A model generated the notes under the pieces. It was not told the origin of the DNA and ran no database searches. It was given only the letters and a program-made list of their open reading frames with translations. Positions 1 to 6,478 of a DNA stretch of 9,118 nucleotides are shown piece by piece. Numbering within the stretch: position 1 is the stretch's first letter; the number at the start of each line of letters is the position of its first letter. Position numbers and translations under genes: made by a program. Source of the stretch: an uncultured Ruminococcus sp. (lineage in GTDB: Bacteria > Bacillota > Clostridia > Oscillospirales > Acutalibacteraceae); NCBI GenBank assembly GCA_900543095.1, contig UQQD01000040.1:1-9118 (forward strand), in the 5' to 3' direction.

Positions 1-191
1 AAGGGAAATGTCGGCTTGCCGACAAAGGGTTTGCCGTTTTCGCAGAAAACGCCCCAACAACCAAAATTAACGGAACGGTCAAGACCGTTCCCTACAGATA
101 ACCGCAGGGCAAACGCTACACATTTTGACCGTTCCCTACAGATAACCGTTTTGACCGTTTCCTATATATAACGGAAGCGCACGCTCCCGGT
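1..191. repeat. Non-coding left edge with short palindromes and a 22-bp repeat
   Basis: I see no gene here. The stretch carries several perfect inverted repeats: TGTCGGC-TT-GCCGACA at 9-24, GTTTTC-GCA-GAAAAC at 36-50 and GGAACGGTC-AA-GACCGTTCC at 72-91. A 22-bp unit beginning GACCGTTCCCTACA and ending GATAACCG occurs exactly at 83-104 and 127-148, with a degenerate third copy at 153-174. A 7-bp stem (173-179 with 182-188, one G-U pair in the minus-strand transcript) lies just past the end of the DegV gene. It could weakly terminate that gene, but no T-rich tract follows it. I infer that these are members of an interspersed palindromic repeat family rather than a CRISPR, because the units are too few and the spacers are not uniform. 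Confidence 0.7.
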
Positions 192-1040
192 CTACTTGCT
201 TCGGATAAAAAGTATTCCGAGCGTGTTCGGTCCGCAATGAGATGTTACGGTACATCCGGCAAAGGTTTCGGTAATTTCATCAAAGCCCGGCATTATCTCG
301 TTGATTTTATCCCTCACCTGTGCCACAACCTCACGGCTGCAGCCCGTGTGCGTTATGAATATTCTGTGTTTGATTATGTCCGTGCGCCCCTTGAGCCTGT
401 CGGTTACATAGTCAAGTATAACCTTTTCTATGTTACCTCTGTATTTTTTGGACGGCGCCATTTTTCCGTCGTTTACATCAATACAGGGCTTGAGCTTCAG
501 CAAGTTTGCGCCGAATGCGGCAAGCGGTGAACAGCGGCCTCCTTTATACAGAAAGTCTATGCTGTCAATAACAAAGCTCGCTTCTACCCTTGGTGCGACT
601 TCAATACACGCCTTTTGGATTTCTTCGGCAGTCGCACCCTTTTGGGCAAGCTCCGCTCCGTAAAGCACAACGTGTCCTTCGCCCGAAGAAAGGTTGCGTG
701 TATCCACAACATAGGTATCCTCCACCATTTGAGCCGCAGTGCAGGCGTTCTGATAGGAGCTTGAACAGTCGGAGCTTATGCAAAAGCAAATTATCTCATA
801 GCCGAGGTCGTGCCAATAGTTGAAAACATCAAGATAGTCCGAAAGATTCGGCGCCGCTGTTTTCGGCAAAACTCCCGTTTGCTTAACATGGGCATAAATA
901 TCGTTCGGCGTTACCTCTATGCCGTCCTTGAGCATATTGCCGCCCATATTTATATAAAGCGGCACTGTTGAAATGTCGTATTTTTCAAGTATTTCCTTTG
1001 AAAGGTCGCAGGTGCTGTCTGAAATGATTTTTAACTTCAT
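192..1040 (-). CDS. DegV family (FakB-like) fatty-acid-binding protein
   Basis: This 282-residue protein has the full length and motif order of the DegV family. It has SDSTCDL at residues 7-13, KTAAP at 60-64 (family form KTSQP), ISSDCSSSYQNA at 88-99 (family form ISSGLSGTYQSA), VVDTRNLSSGEG at 111-122, LYKGGRCS at 164-171 and HCGPNTLGILF at 268-278. In this family such proteins bind a fatty acid between two domains. The FakB members present it to the kinase FakA, which makes acyl-phosphate for phospholipid synthesis. T61, S93/S94, R169 and H268 fall where the ligand-carboxylate and FakA-related residues are expected. No FakA gene is in the window. The ATG at 1040 is preceded by GGAGAA with good spacing and by a consensus promoter. 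It may take part in exogenous or recycled fatty-acid use, but its actual ligand cannot be read from sequence. Confidence 0.93.
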   Translation of the reverse strand: MKLKIISDSTCDLSKEILEKYDISTVPLYINMGGNMLKDGIEVTPNDIYAHVKQTGVLPKTAAPNLSDYLDVFNYWHDLGYEIICFCISSDCSSSYQNACTAAQMVEDTYVVDTRNLSSGEGHVVLYGAELAQKGATAEEIQKACIEVAPRVEASFVIDSIDFLYKGGRCSPLAAFGANLLKLKPCIDVNDGKMAPSKKYRGNIEKVILDYVTDRLKGRTDIIKHRIFITHTGCSREVVAQVRDKINEIMPGFDEITETFAGCTVTSHCGPNTLGILFIRSK

Positions 1041-1086
1041 ATTTGTTCTCCGAATTCTATATTATTTTGGATAGTTCGCTGTATTT

Positions 1087-1115
1087 ATTATAACAGAATC
1101 AGCGATTTAATGCAA
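1087..1115 (-). promoter_or_regulatory. Sigma-A promoter of the DegV gene
   Basis: On the minus strand a perfect -10 TATAAT lies at 1092-1087. TG sits one base upstream of it (TGT-TATAAT, an extended -10). TTGCAT lies at 1115-1110 as a -35, giving a 17-bp spacer. It is about 47 bp upstream of the DegV start, so the gene is probably transcribed on its own rather than with the LysR gene. Confidence 0.75.
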
Positions 1116-1183
1116 CAATTTTTATGCTATATTAATAAGGCTTCACCCGTCTTTCGGGCGGCGGACTCGGATTTATATTTCAT

Positions 1184-2095
1184 CTACAGTCCGTAAACGT
1201 CGTCATCACCGGGCGAATACTTTTTAGCGGTTTCGATAAAAAGGTCGGCAACGGGGTTTGTTATTGCTTTTGACCACGCCATAACATAGGCTACGCTTGT
1301 GTCGGCGTTATCTATAGCGAGGATTTTTGTATGGTCGGGTGAAAGATAATTTGCAAGTGATTCGGGAATGATTGTTATTCCCCTTTCGGCGGTCACGGCA
1401 ACATACATTGACATAAGGTCATTGTAGCGGCTTTCGACCTTGGGCGATATGTGAAATGTGCGGAGAAGATCCATTATTTCCATATACAGTATCGGGGCGA
1501 CGGCTTCGGACAAAAGCAGAAGCTTTTCTCCCGCAAGCTCACTGAAGCCGACAGTGCTTCTTCCCCGAAACTTATTTTTAACGCCCGTTACCGCAACAAG
1601 CGGGTCTGTGTGAGTTGCAAGTGTTTCTACAGAGGAATTTTCGGGAACCATATCTCTCGGCATAAAGCAAAAGTCATATTCGCCGCCCGAAAGCGCCTGT
1701 GTGCAGTCGGTAATGTCAAGCTGACGTATGTCGATGTTTACAGAGGGATAGTTTCTGCCGAAATCCTCAATGCATTTCGAGGGAAAGCTCAATGATGTAA
1801 TATCACAGCCTACGGTTATCTTTCCCTTGCCTCCGTCGTGGAGCTGTTTTACAACGGTTTTTGCCTTATTAATGGTATCCACCGCCTCAACGGCGTACGG
1901 AAGCAGGGTTTTGCCCTCGTTTGTAAGGATAACGTCACGGTGCGAACGTGTAAACAGCCGAACGCCGAACTCCTTTTCAAGGTCGCCGATATATCGGCTC
2001 ACCGTTGACTGAGATACATAGTTTCGCCTGGCGGCCTCGGAAAAGTTCAGCGTTTGTGCCGCAGAAATAAAACATATCAGCTGATTAATGTCCAT
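1184..2095 (-). CDS. LysR family transcriptional regulator, divergent from the fabF operon
   Basis: This 303-residue protein has a standard LysR layout. The N-terminal winged helix-turn-helix spans about residues 1-65 (MDINQLICFISAAQTLNF, SEAARRNYVSQSTVSRYI, EKEFGVRLFTRS), followed by a linker helix. The effector-binding domain covers about residues 90-295, starting at KGKITVGCDI. The start ATG at 2095 has AAAGGGGA seven bases upstream, a strong ribosome binding site. LysR proteins usually control the divergent neighbour and their own gene in response to a small metabolite, so the likely target is the fabF-ligase-thioesterase operon across a 256-bp intergenic region. The co-inducer is unknown; a pathway intermediate or acyl compound would be the usual expectation. 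No clear promoter for this gene was found on the minus strand, and no classical T-N11-A box stood out. Confidence 0.95.
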   Translation of the reverse strand: MDINQLICFISAAQTLNFSEAARRNYVSQSTVSRYIGDLEKEFGVRLFTRSHRDVILTNEGKTLLPYAVEAVDTINKAKTVVKQLHDGGKGKITVGCDITSLSFPSKCIEDFGRNYPSVNIDIRQLDITDCTQALSGGEYDFCFMPRDMVPENSSVETLATHTDPLVAVTGVKNKFRGRSTVGFSELAGEKLLLLSEAVAPILYMEIMDLLRTFHISPKVESRYNDLMSMYVAVTAERGITIIPESLANYLSPDHTKILAIDNADTSVAYVMAWSKAITNPVADLFIETAKKYSPGDDDVYGL

Positions 2096-2250
2096 ATAGA
2101 TCCCCTTTCATCAATAAATCGGTAAAAACAGGTAATAATACAAATGCAAAGCTCCCGCCCTCGGCGGCGCAACGCTTCTGTATTTTGGCAGGTTATGCAA
2201 AATATGGAAAAAACTGCGTCAAAACTCTTATTTTTGCATTATGCTTTGTG

Positions 2251-2279
2251 TTGAAATATTAATTTGCGTCTGCTATAAT
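2251..2279 (+). promoter_or_regulatory. Sigma-A promoter of the fabF operon
   Basis: TTGAAA at 2251-2256 and a perfect TATAAT at 2274-2279 are separated by 17 bp, and TG at 2271-2272 makes an extended -10. The expected transcription start is near 2286, leaving a leader of about 65 bases before the fabF ATG. This is one of the best promoter matches in the window and implies strong basal activity unless it is repressed. Confidence 0.85.
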
Positions 2280-2288
2280 CTAAATATA

Positions 2289-2302
2289 GCATAACAGTAT
2301 GC
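2289..2302. promoter_or_regulatory. Candidate operator palindrome GCATA-N4-TATGC at the fabF start site
   Basis: GCATA-ACAG-TATGC is a perfect 5-4-5 inverted repeat lying about three bases downstream of the predicted transcription start, a typical repressor position. A nearly identical sequence lies upstream of the replisome-organizer gene at 6479-6498. Binding by the LysR protein is possible, but the even-numbered centre does not match a classical LysR box. Confidence 0.4.
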
Positions 2303-2351
2303 AAAATGTAAATAGCTATTTTAAATTTGTGCACAAGGAGTTTTGTCAGTT

Positions 2352-3575
2352 ATGAAAAAAATCGTAGTTACAGGTATGGGCGCTGTGACTCCCGTCGGAA
2401 TCGGCGTTGACGCTTTCTGGAAAAACATCACCGCAGGCGTTTCGGGAATCGACACCATCAAAACATTTGACCCGTCCGAGCTTGCCGTTCAGATTGCAGG
2501 AGAAATCAAGGACTTTGTTCCGTCGGATTACCTGCCAAAGGATTTGGTAAGAAAAACCGACCCGTTTATGCAGTACGCTTATATCGCCGCCGAAGAAGCG
2601 ATTAAACAAAGCAGCCTGAAAATCGAGCCTGAACGCACGGGCATTACTATGGGAACCGCAATGAGCGGCGTTGCAACCACCGCCTTTACTCAGGACGCAC
2701 TTTCGGGGGCTTCTCACAAAAAGGTAGGACCGAGGTTTATTCCGAAAATCCTCGGCAATATTGCCGCGGCAAACATTGCCATAGACTACAATATTCAGGG
2801 ACCGAGCTTTACGGTAAGCACAGCCTGCTCGTCGGGCGGCGACGCAATAAACACCGCCTGTATGTGTATTCAGGCAGGCAAAGCCGACGTTATGCTTGCC
2901 GTGGGAGCCGAATCGGTTTTGTGTCCGCTTGTCATATACTCGCTTGCAAACGCAAAGGCGCTTTCACGCAGAAACGATACGCCCCAAACCGCAAGCAGAC
3001 CGTTTGACATCAGCCGTGACGGCTTTGTAATCGGCGAGGGCGGCGGCGCTCTTGTTCTTGAAACCGAGGAGCACGCTCTTGCAAGAGGAGCAAAAATTTT
3101 CGCTGAGATAACAGGCTGCGGAAACACCAACGACGCATATCACGTTACCGCTCCCCACCCCGAGGGCAGAGGCGCAATAGCCTGTATGAAGCAGGCCGTT
3201 GCAGACGCAGGACTTTCTGCGTCGGACATCGGTTATATCAACGCCCACGGCACGGCAACCAGCAAGGGCGATTCGGTTGAAGTTGCTTCTATCAAGGCTG
3301 TTTTCGGCGAAAACCTGCCGTTTGTAAGCTCCACAAAGGGCGCTACGGGTCATATGATGGGCGCAGGCGGAATTACGGAAACCATTGCCTGTATCAAAAC
3401 GATTGAAACGGGAGTCATACCCCCGACAATAAATCTTAACGAGGTTGATCCCGAATGTGACGGTATTGATTTTGTTGCAAACACCGCAAAAAATGCAAGG
3501 ATAGATTACGCAATGTCAAACGCTTTCGGCTTTGGCGGTCAGAATTCAAGCATTATTGTGGGCAGATACAGATAA
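2352..3575 (+). CDS. fabF: 3-oxoacyl-[ACP] synthase, FabF (KAS II) type
   Basis: This 407-residue ketosynthase starts with MKKIVVTGMGAVTPVG and has the whole thiolase-fold condensing-enzyme signature. The nucleophile C159 is in VSTACSSGG, H299 is in NAHGTAT, K329 is in STKGATGH and H334 is in the same motif. The C-terminal gating loop is NAFGFGGQN. These match the Cys-His-Lys-His set of E. coli FabF, which condenses malonyl-ACP with an acyl-enzyme during chain elongation. I chose the ATG at 2352 because AAGGAG at 2335-2340 lies 11 bases upstream; the in-frame TTG at 2343 is only two bases from it. Oddities are TACSSGG at the active site, where FabF usually has TACTSG or TACASG, and Q in place of T in GFGGTN. 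It leads an operon without acyl carrier protein, malonyltransferase or reductases, so it may be a specialised ketosynthase rather than the housekeeping enzyme. The fabF symbol denotes family, not proven pathway. Confidence 0.92.
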   Translation: MKKIVVTGMGAVTPVGIGVDAFWKNITAGVSGIDTIKTFDPSELAVQIAGEIKDFVPSDYLPKDLVRKTDPFMQYAYIAAEEAIKQSSLKIEPERTGITMGTAMSGVATTAFTQDALSGASHKKVGPRFIPKILGNIAAANIAIDYNIQGPSFTVSTACSSGGDAINTACMCIQAGKADVMLAVGAESVLCPLVIYSLANAKALSRRNDTPQTASRPFDISRDGFVIGEGGGALVLETEEHALARGAKIFAEITGCGNTNDAYHVTAPHPEGRGAIACMKQAVADAGLSASDIGYINAHGTATSKGDSVEVASIKAVFGENLPFVSSTKGATGHMMGAGGITETIACIKTIETGVIPPTINLNEVDPECDGIDFVANTAKNARIDYAMSNAFGFGGQNSSIIVGRYR

Positions 3576-3594
3576 ATTTTAACGGAGTGATTAA

Positions 3595-5256
3595 ATGAAC
3601 CTAACATACGATTATACAATGTTTAAGGAAACCTTTGAAAGCGAGTTCACCTGGCTTAAAGGCTTTATGAGAAACGTAAGGCGTTTCGGCTACAAAAACG
3701 CCGTTATGTACCCCGCAGGCGGCAAAAGCTGGACGTACTCGGAGCTTAACGCAGACTGCAACCGCTTTGCAAACGCACTGAAAGCAAAGGGAATTAAAAA
3801 AACCGACATCGTTACAATGCAGCTTTTTAACTCGCCCGAATTTTTGTTCGGCTACATCGCATCTCAGAAAATCGGCGCAATTTCAAACCCGATTAACTTT
3901 AACCTTTCTCCCGGTGAAACATCCGAAATTATGGGACACAACAAGCCAAAGGTTTATGTATATGATTCCGAAATCGTTCAGACTGCCGTAAAGGCGATTG
4001 AGCTTTGCAGTCATAAGCCCGAAATAATAATTGCGGTCAATAATTCCAAAAAAGAATTTTGTCCGCCTCAGGGACATATCCTTTATGAAGATTTTGTAAA
4101 GGAGTCAAGCGAAACCGATCCGCCGATCGACTTTGCTCCGCATATATACGACGAGGTCGCAAGGCTTCAAACCTCAGGCACAACGGGTACGCCAAAGGGC
4201 GTTCCCCTCAACAACGTAAACGAGGTTTTGTCGGCTCACGACGTTATTATGCACTTCCCCATCAACCCGACGGACGTTACTATGAATATGACTCCTTGGT
4301 TCCACAGAGGCGGGCTTCATTCGGGCGGTCCCACTCCCACACTGTACGCAGGAGCCGCTCTTGTTATTATGAGAACGTTTAATCCAAAGGTTTGTATGGA
4401 ATATGTCGAAAAGTGTAAAATAACATTTATGACAGGCGTTCCGTCAATTTTGACCTTGCTTGCAACACGTCAGGAAAAGCACCCAAAGGACCTTTCGACA
4501 CTCAAGGGTATCGTTACTATGGGAAGTCCGCTTGAAAAAGAAGCCTGCATACGTTTTCAAAAGGTTCTTACGCCGAACATTTTTAACGGCTACGGCACTA
4601 CGGAAACATTCTGGAACACGTTTTTGCGCCCGTTTGATTTGCCTGAAATGTCGGGAACGGCAGGTCGTTCCTGCACGGACGACGAGGTAAGAGTCGTTAA
4701 GGTTTATGACGACAAAAAGGCAGAGCCCGACGAAACCGTTCCCACAGACAACAGCGTTGAGGGCGAAGTGATAATCAAAACGCCGGCAAAGTCAACCTAT
4801 TGCTATGTCGGCAACGAAAAATCCACAAAAGAAAAGTTCTACAAGGGCTGGATGTACACGGGCGACATCGGCACTTGGGACGAAAAACAGTATATCACTA
4901 TCGCAGGGCGCAAGGACGATATGATAATCAGCAAGGGCGAAAACATTTATCCCGCAAGAATAGAAGAGGTTATCAACCTCAATCCAAAGGTAAAGGAATG
5001 TATCGTCACGGGCGTTCCCGACAGCACAAGAGGCGAATCTATTGCCGCTTATGTTATCAAGGAGGACGAAAGCCTTACCGTTGACGAGCTTCACGACTAT
5101 TGCTGTGCTTCACCCAACCTTTCAAAATATCAGGTTCCGAGATATTACCGCTTTGTCAGCGAGCTGCCGCACACGGCAACGGGCAAAAAACAGCACTATA
5201 TTATTAAAAATCAGGCTAAAGACGACCTTAAAAACGGTCTTCTTGAAAGAAAGTAG
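3595..5256 (+). CDS. Adenylate-forming acyl-CoA/acyl-acid ligase (AMP-binding, ANL superfamily)
   Basis: This 553-residue protein activates a carboxylic acid with ATP to an acyl-adenylate and normally transfers it to CoA or to a carrier-protein thiol. The core motifs are in order: the phosphate loop TSGTTGTPKG at 193-202, the acyl-site segment TPWFHRGGLHSGG, YGTTET at 333-338, YTGDIG from Y421 with the ribose-binding D424, the hinge region GRKDDMIISKGENIYP, and the catalytic lysine K531 in TATGKK. All catalytic residues are therefore present. The ATG at 3595 follows GGAG by seven bases and lies 19 bp after fabF, so the genes are co-transcribed. The substrate is not readable; medium or long fatty acids and aryl acids are both possible. 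The HRGGLHSGG segment, rich in glycine and histidine, would line the acyl pocket. Whether the acceptor is CoA or an acyl carrier protein is undetermined. Confidence 0.92.
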   Translation: MNLTYDYTMFKETFESEFTWLKGFMRNVRRFGYKNAVMYPAGGKSWTYSELNADCNRFANALKAKGIKKTDIVTMQLFNSPEFLFGYIASQKIGAISNPINFNLSPGETSEIMGHNKPKVYVYDSEIVQTAVKAIELCSHKPEIIIAVNNSKKEFCPPQGHILYEDFVKESSETDPPIDFAPHIYDEVARLQTSGTTGTPKGVPLNNVNEVLSAHDVIMHFPINPTDVTMNMTPWFHRGGLHSGGPTPTLYAGAALVIMRTFNPKVCMEYVEKCKITFMTGVPSILTLLATRQEKHPKDLSTLKGIVTMGSPLEKEACIRFQKVLTPNIFNGYGTTETFWNTFLRPFDLPEMSGTAGRSCTDDEVRVVKVYDDKKAEPDETVPTDNSVEGEVIIKTPAKSTYCYVGNEKSTKEKFYKGWMYTGDIGTWDEKQYITIAGRKDDMIISKGENIYPARIEEVINLNPKVKECIVTGVPDSTRGESIAAYVIKEDESLTVDELHDYCCASPNLSKYQVPRYYRFVSELPHTATGKKQHYIIKNQAKDDLKNGLLERK

Positions 5257-5265
5257 GACTTGACT

Positions 5266-5688
5266 TTGGAAAATAAGAACTATATCCGCAAGGCAAATTA
5301 CTATGAAACCGACAGAATGGGAATCGTGCACCACTCAAATCATATAAGATATTTTGAGGAAGCCCGAATAAGCTTTATGAACAGTATCGGGTGCGACGTT
5401 ATGATACTTGAAAACGAAGGCGTGATTATCCCGAATGTTGACGCATATGCAAAGTATATCAAGCCCATCAGATTTTCGGACGAGGTATATATCGAGGTAA
5501 AGCTCGTCAAATTTAACGGAGCAATTATGAAGTACGAATACACCGTCAGGTTTTGCAGTGATAACAGCATTGCGGCAACAGGCTTTACTACACATTGCTT
5601 TGTCGGAAAGGATTTTAGACCTATCAGCATAAAAAAGAAGTATCCCGAATTTTATGAACGCTTAAACAACGCTTTGGAGGCCTGCTGA
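5266..5688 (+). CDS. Hotdog-fold acyl-CoA/acyl-ACP thioesterase (4HBT/YbgC family)
   Basis: This 140-residue single-domain protein has the 4-hydroxybenzoyl-CoA thioesterase/YbgC signature at its N-terminus: YYETDRMGIVHHSNHIRYFE, with D16 as the expected catalytic carboxylate. The family hydrolyses acyl-CoA or acyl-ACP thioesters as a dimer or tetramer in the cytosol. Two TTG codons could start it. I prefer 5266, which is seven bases after AGGA (5255-5258); the TTG at 5260 is only one base away. The AGGA overlaps the stop codon of the ligase gene, so translation is probably coupled. It is the last complete gene of the fabF-ligase operon and would release the product or clear stalled acyl chains. 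Its end carries a further GGAGG that leads to a four-codon reading frame. Confidence 0.9.
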   Translation: MENKNYIRKANYYETDRMGIVHHSNHIRYFEEARISFMNSIGCDVMILENEGVIIPNVDAYAKYIKPIRFSDEVYIEVKLVKFNGAIMKYEYTVRFCSDNSIAATGFTTHCFVGKDFRPISIKKKYPEFYERLNNALEAC

Positions 5689-5704
5689 TATGGCAGAAGC
5701 TTGA
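5676..5704 (+). other. Orphan ribosome binding site and four-codon reading frame (possible stub of a lost operon gene)
   Basis: GGAGG at 5676-5680, inside the end of the thioesterase gene, is nine bases before ATG at 5690, which starts two bases after the thioesterase stop. The frame reads Met-Ala-Glu-Ala and then TGA at 5702-5704. This looks like the initiation site of a coupled fourth operon gene that breaks off just where the converging replisome-organizer gene ends (5707). It could equally be chance, since no remainder of such a gene is visible downstream. Confidence 0.25.
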
Positions 5705-5706
5705 AA

Positions 5707-6435
5707 TCAGTCCTCAAGAATGTTGATTTTTTCAAGCTCGTCAATATCATAGCTTGCGGTTTGAGCTTCAAAGGCTTTAGGCTGATTATCTCGGTCTTTA
5801 TCCTGTTCAAGCCATTCAAGCAGCTTTGCGTAATGGTTTTGATAAGTCTTTCCCGACGATTCGAGATACACCGACAGGCGTTCGATTTTGGCAAGGTAAG
5901 CTTGAGGGTATTTTTCTTTGAGGCGGTCAACCTCGCTTTCTGTCAGCAAAACATTATCAAAAATACCGAATATATTACAATGACGTAAAGAGGGTGGGGT
6001 TTCTCCCCCTCTTTCTTTCATTCTTATATTCTTTATATTCTTTTCTTTCTTTGATTGTTGCCCCTTGACTGCCGCTTGACTGCCCTCAGTCTGCCGTTTG
6101 ACTGCCCTTTTGACTGCCGTGTTTTGATATTCGTCATATTTTAATACAGTAATAATCGAATATTTCGGGGTTGCTTTGACTGCCACCTCGCCTGTCCCTT
6201 TCAGGTGCTCCAGCGCAACCCTTATTGCCTTGACCGTCAGCCCTAATTGCTCGGCTAATTTCGGATAACTTGTAACGAGCTGACCTCGCTTTACAACCGT
6301 CGTTTCAAACTTGCCCTCCTTTATATTCGCCGTTAAAATCAGATGTACAAAAAGCCTGAAGGTGTTTGCGTTTTTGTACCAGCCCCATCTTAAAATATTT
6401 CGGTCAAGCTTAACAAACGTACTCGGTTCGGACAC
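5707..6435 (-). CDS. Phage/ICE-type replisome organizer (replication initiator, DnaD-like)
   Basis: This 242-residue protein has two domains. Residues 1-104 are a winged helix of the kind found at the N-terminus of phage replisome organizers (FVKLDRNILRWGWY, NTFRLFVHLILTAN, RGQLVTSYPKLAEQLGL, VLKYDEYQN). Residues 153-212 (CNIFGIFDNVLLTESEVDRL, ERLSVYLESSGKTYQNHYAK) match the C-terminal domain common in clostridial phage and conjugative-element replication proteins. Between them is a charged linker (105-152) with repeated AVK. Such proteins bind origin repeats and recruit helicase loader and helicase. The start is GTG at 6435 with AAAGGGGG six bases upstream. No helicase loader, integrase, repressor or structural gene is adjacent, so it is an orphan, either a mobile-element remnant or a minimal satellite. 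Its linker-coding DNA carries the candidate iteron array. Its 3' end converges on the thioesterase gene without a visible terminator. Confidence 0.85.
   Translation of the reverse strand: MSEPSTFVKLDRNILRWGWYKNANTFRLFVHLILTANIKEGKFETTVVKRGQLVTSYPKLAEQLGLTVKAIRVALEHLKGTGEVAVKATPKYSIITVLKYDEYQNTAVKRAVKRQTEGSQAAVKGQQSKKEKNIKNIRMKERGGETPPSLRHCNIFGIFDNVLLTESEVDRLKEKYPQAYLAKIERLSVYLESSGKTYQNHYAKLLEWLEQDKDRDNQPKAFEAQTASYDIDELEKINILED
6002..6184. other. Candidate replication origin: 11-bp-phased iterons flanked by AT-rich DNA
   Basis: TTGACTGCC occurs exactly at 6065-6073, 6076-6084, 6098-6106 and 6110-6118, with a degenerate unit (CAGTCTGCC) at 6087-6095 and a weaker one at 6054-6062. A further exact copy lies at 6176-6184, 66 bp from the previous one. 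Start-to-start distances are 11, 11, 11 and 12 bp, about one helical turn, so the copies face the same side of the DNA. Positions 6011-6056 are about 80% A+T and pyrimidine-rich on the plus strand, and 6121-6165 is also about 80% A+T; either could be the unwinding element. Origins inside the linker-coding part of initiator genes are known from lambda O and from lactococcal-type phage replisome organizers. Assignment here is inference. Confidence 0.6.
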
Positions 6436-6443
6436 AAAATTCC

Positions 6444-6464
6444 CCCTTTCATTTATTAAAAGGG
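6444..6464 (-). promoter_or_regulatory. Possible hairpin covering the ribosome binding site of the replisome-organizer gene
   Basis: On the minus-strand transcript CCCUUU (6464-6459) can pair with AAAGGG (6449-6444) around a nine-base loop. The second arm is part of the AAAGGGGG ribosome binding site. The 6-bp stem is short, and the pairing may be fortuitous. Confidence 0.25.
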
Positions 6465-6478
6465 CTTTTCTCCGAATA

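Larger units (their letters stand above)
2096..2351. promoter_or_regulatory. Divergent regulatory region between LysR gene and fabF operon
   Basis: No gene is present. The octamer ATGCAAAA occurs at 2195-2202 and 2299-2306 in direct orientation and at 2232-2239 inverted. A GCATTATGC palindrome (2236-2244) sits seven to fifteen bases upstream of the fabF -35. A GCATA-N4-TATGC palindrome (2289-2302) covers the first transcribed bases. A small GC-rich hairpin, CCGCC-CTC-GGCGG, is at 2155-2167. Taken together these look like regulator sites placed before and over the fabF promoter. Which protein binds them is inference. Confidence 0.55.

Noticed and set aside
1141..1170. Terminator hairpin after the LysR gene
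   Set aside because: Only a 4-bp CCCG/CGGG stem forms and no T-run follows on the minus strand.
2096..2342. Classical LysR box (T-N11-A dyad) or FapR-type site
   Set aside because: The palindromes found have the wrong centre or flanking bases for T-N11-A, and no FapR-like sequence was seen.
2343..2351. TTG codon in frame upstream of the fabF ATG
   Set aside because: It lies only two bases after AAGGAG, too close for initiation. The ATG at 2352 has normal spacing and gives the family's MKKIVVTGMG start.
2346..2717. Long open frame on the minus strand inside fabF
   Set aside because: It is antisense to a gene with all catalytic motifs, its translation is rich in Cys, Ser and His without any known pattern, and there is no ribosome binding site.
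5260..5265. Earlier TTG as thioesterase start
   Set aside because: It is one base from AGGA; the TTG at 5266 fits better. Either choice changes only two residues.
5443..5452. GCATATGC palindrome in the thioesterase gene
   Set aside because: It lies inside codons for Ala-Tyr-Ala, has no spacer and no promoter nearby; it is most likely chance.
6054..6118. Reading the repeats as an AVK amino-acid repeat
   Set aside because: The copies fall in more than one codon frame because of 11-bp steps, so a protein-level repeat cannot explain them.
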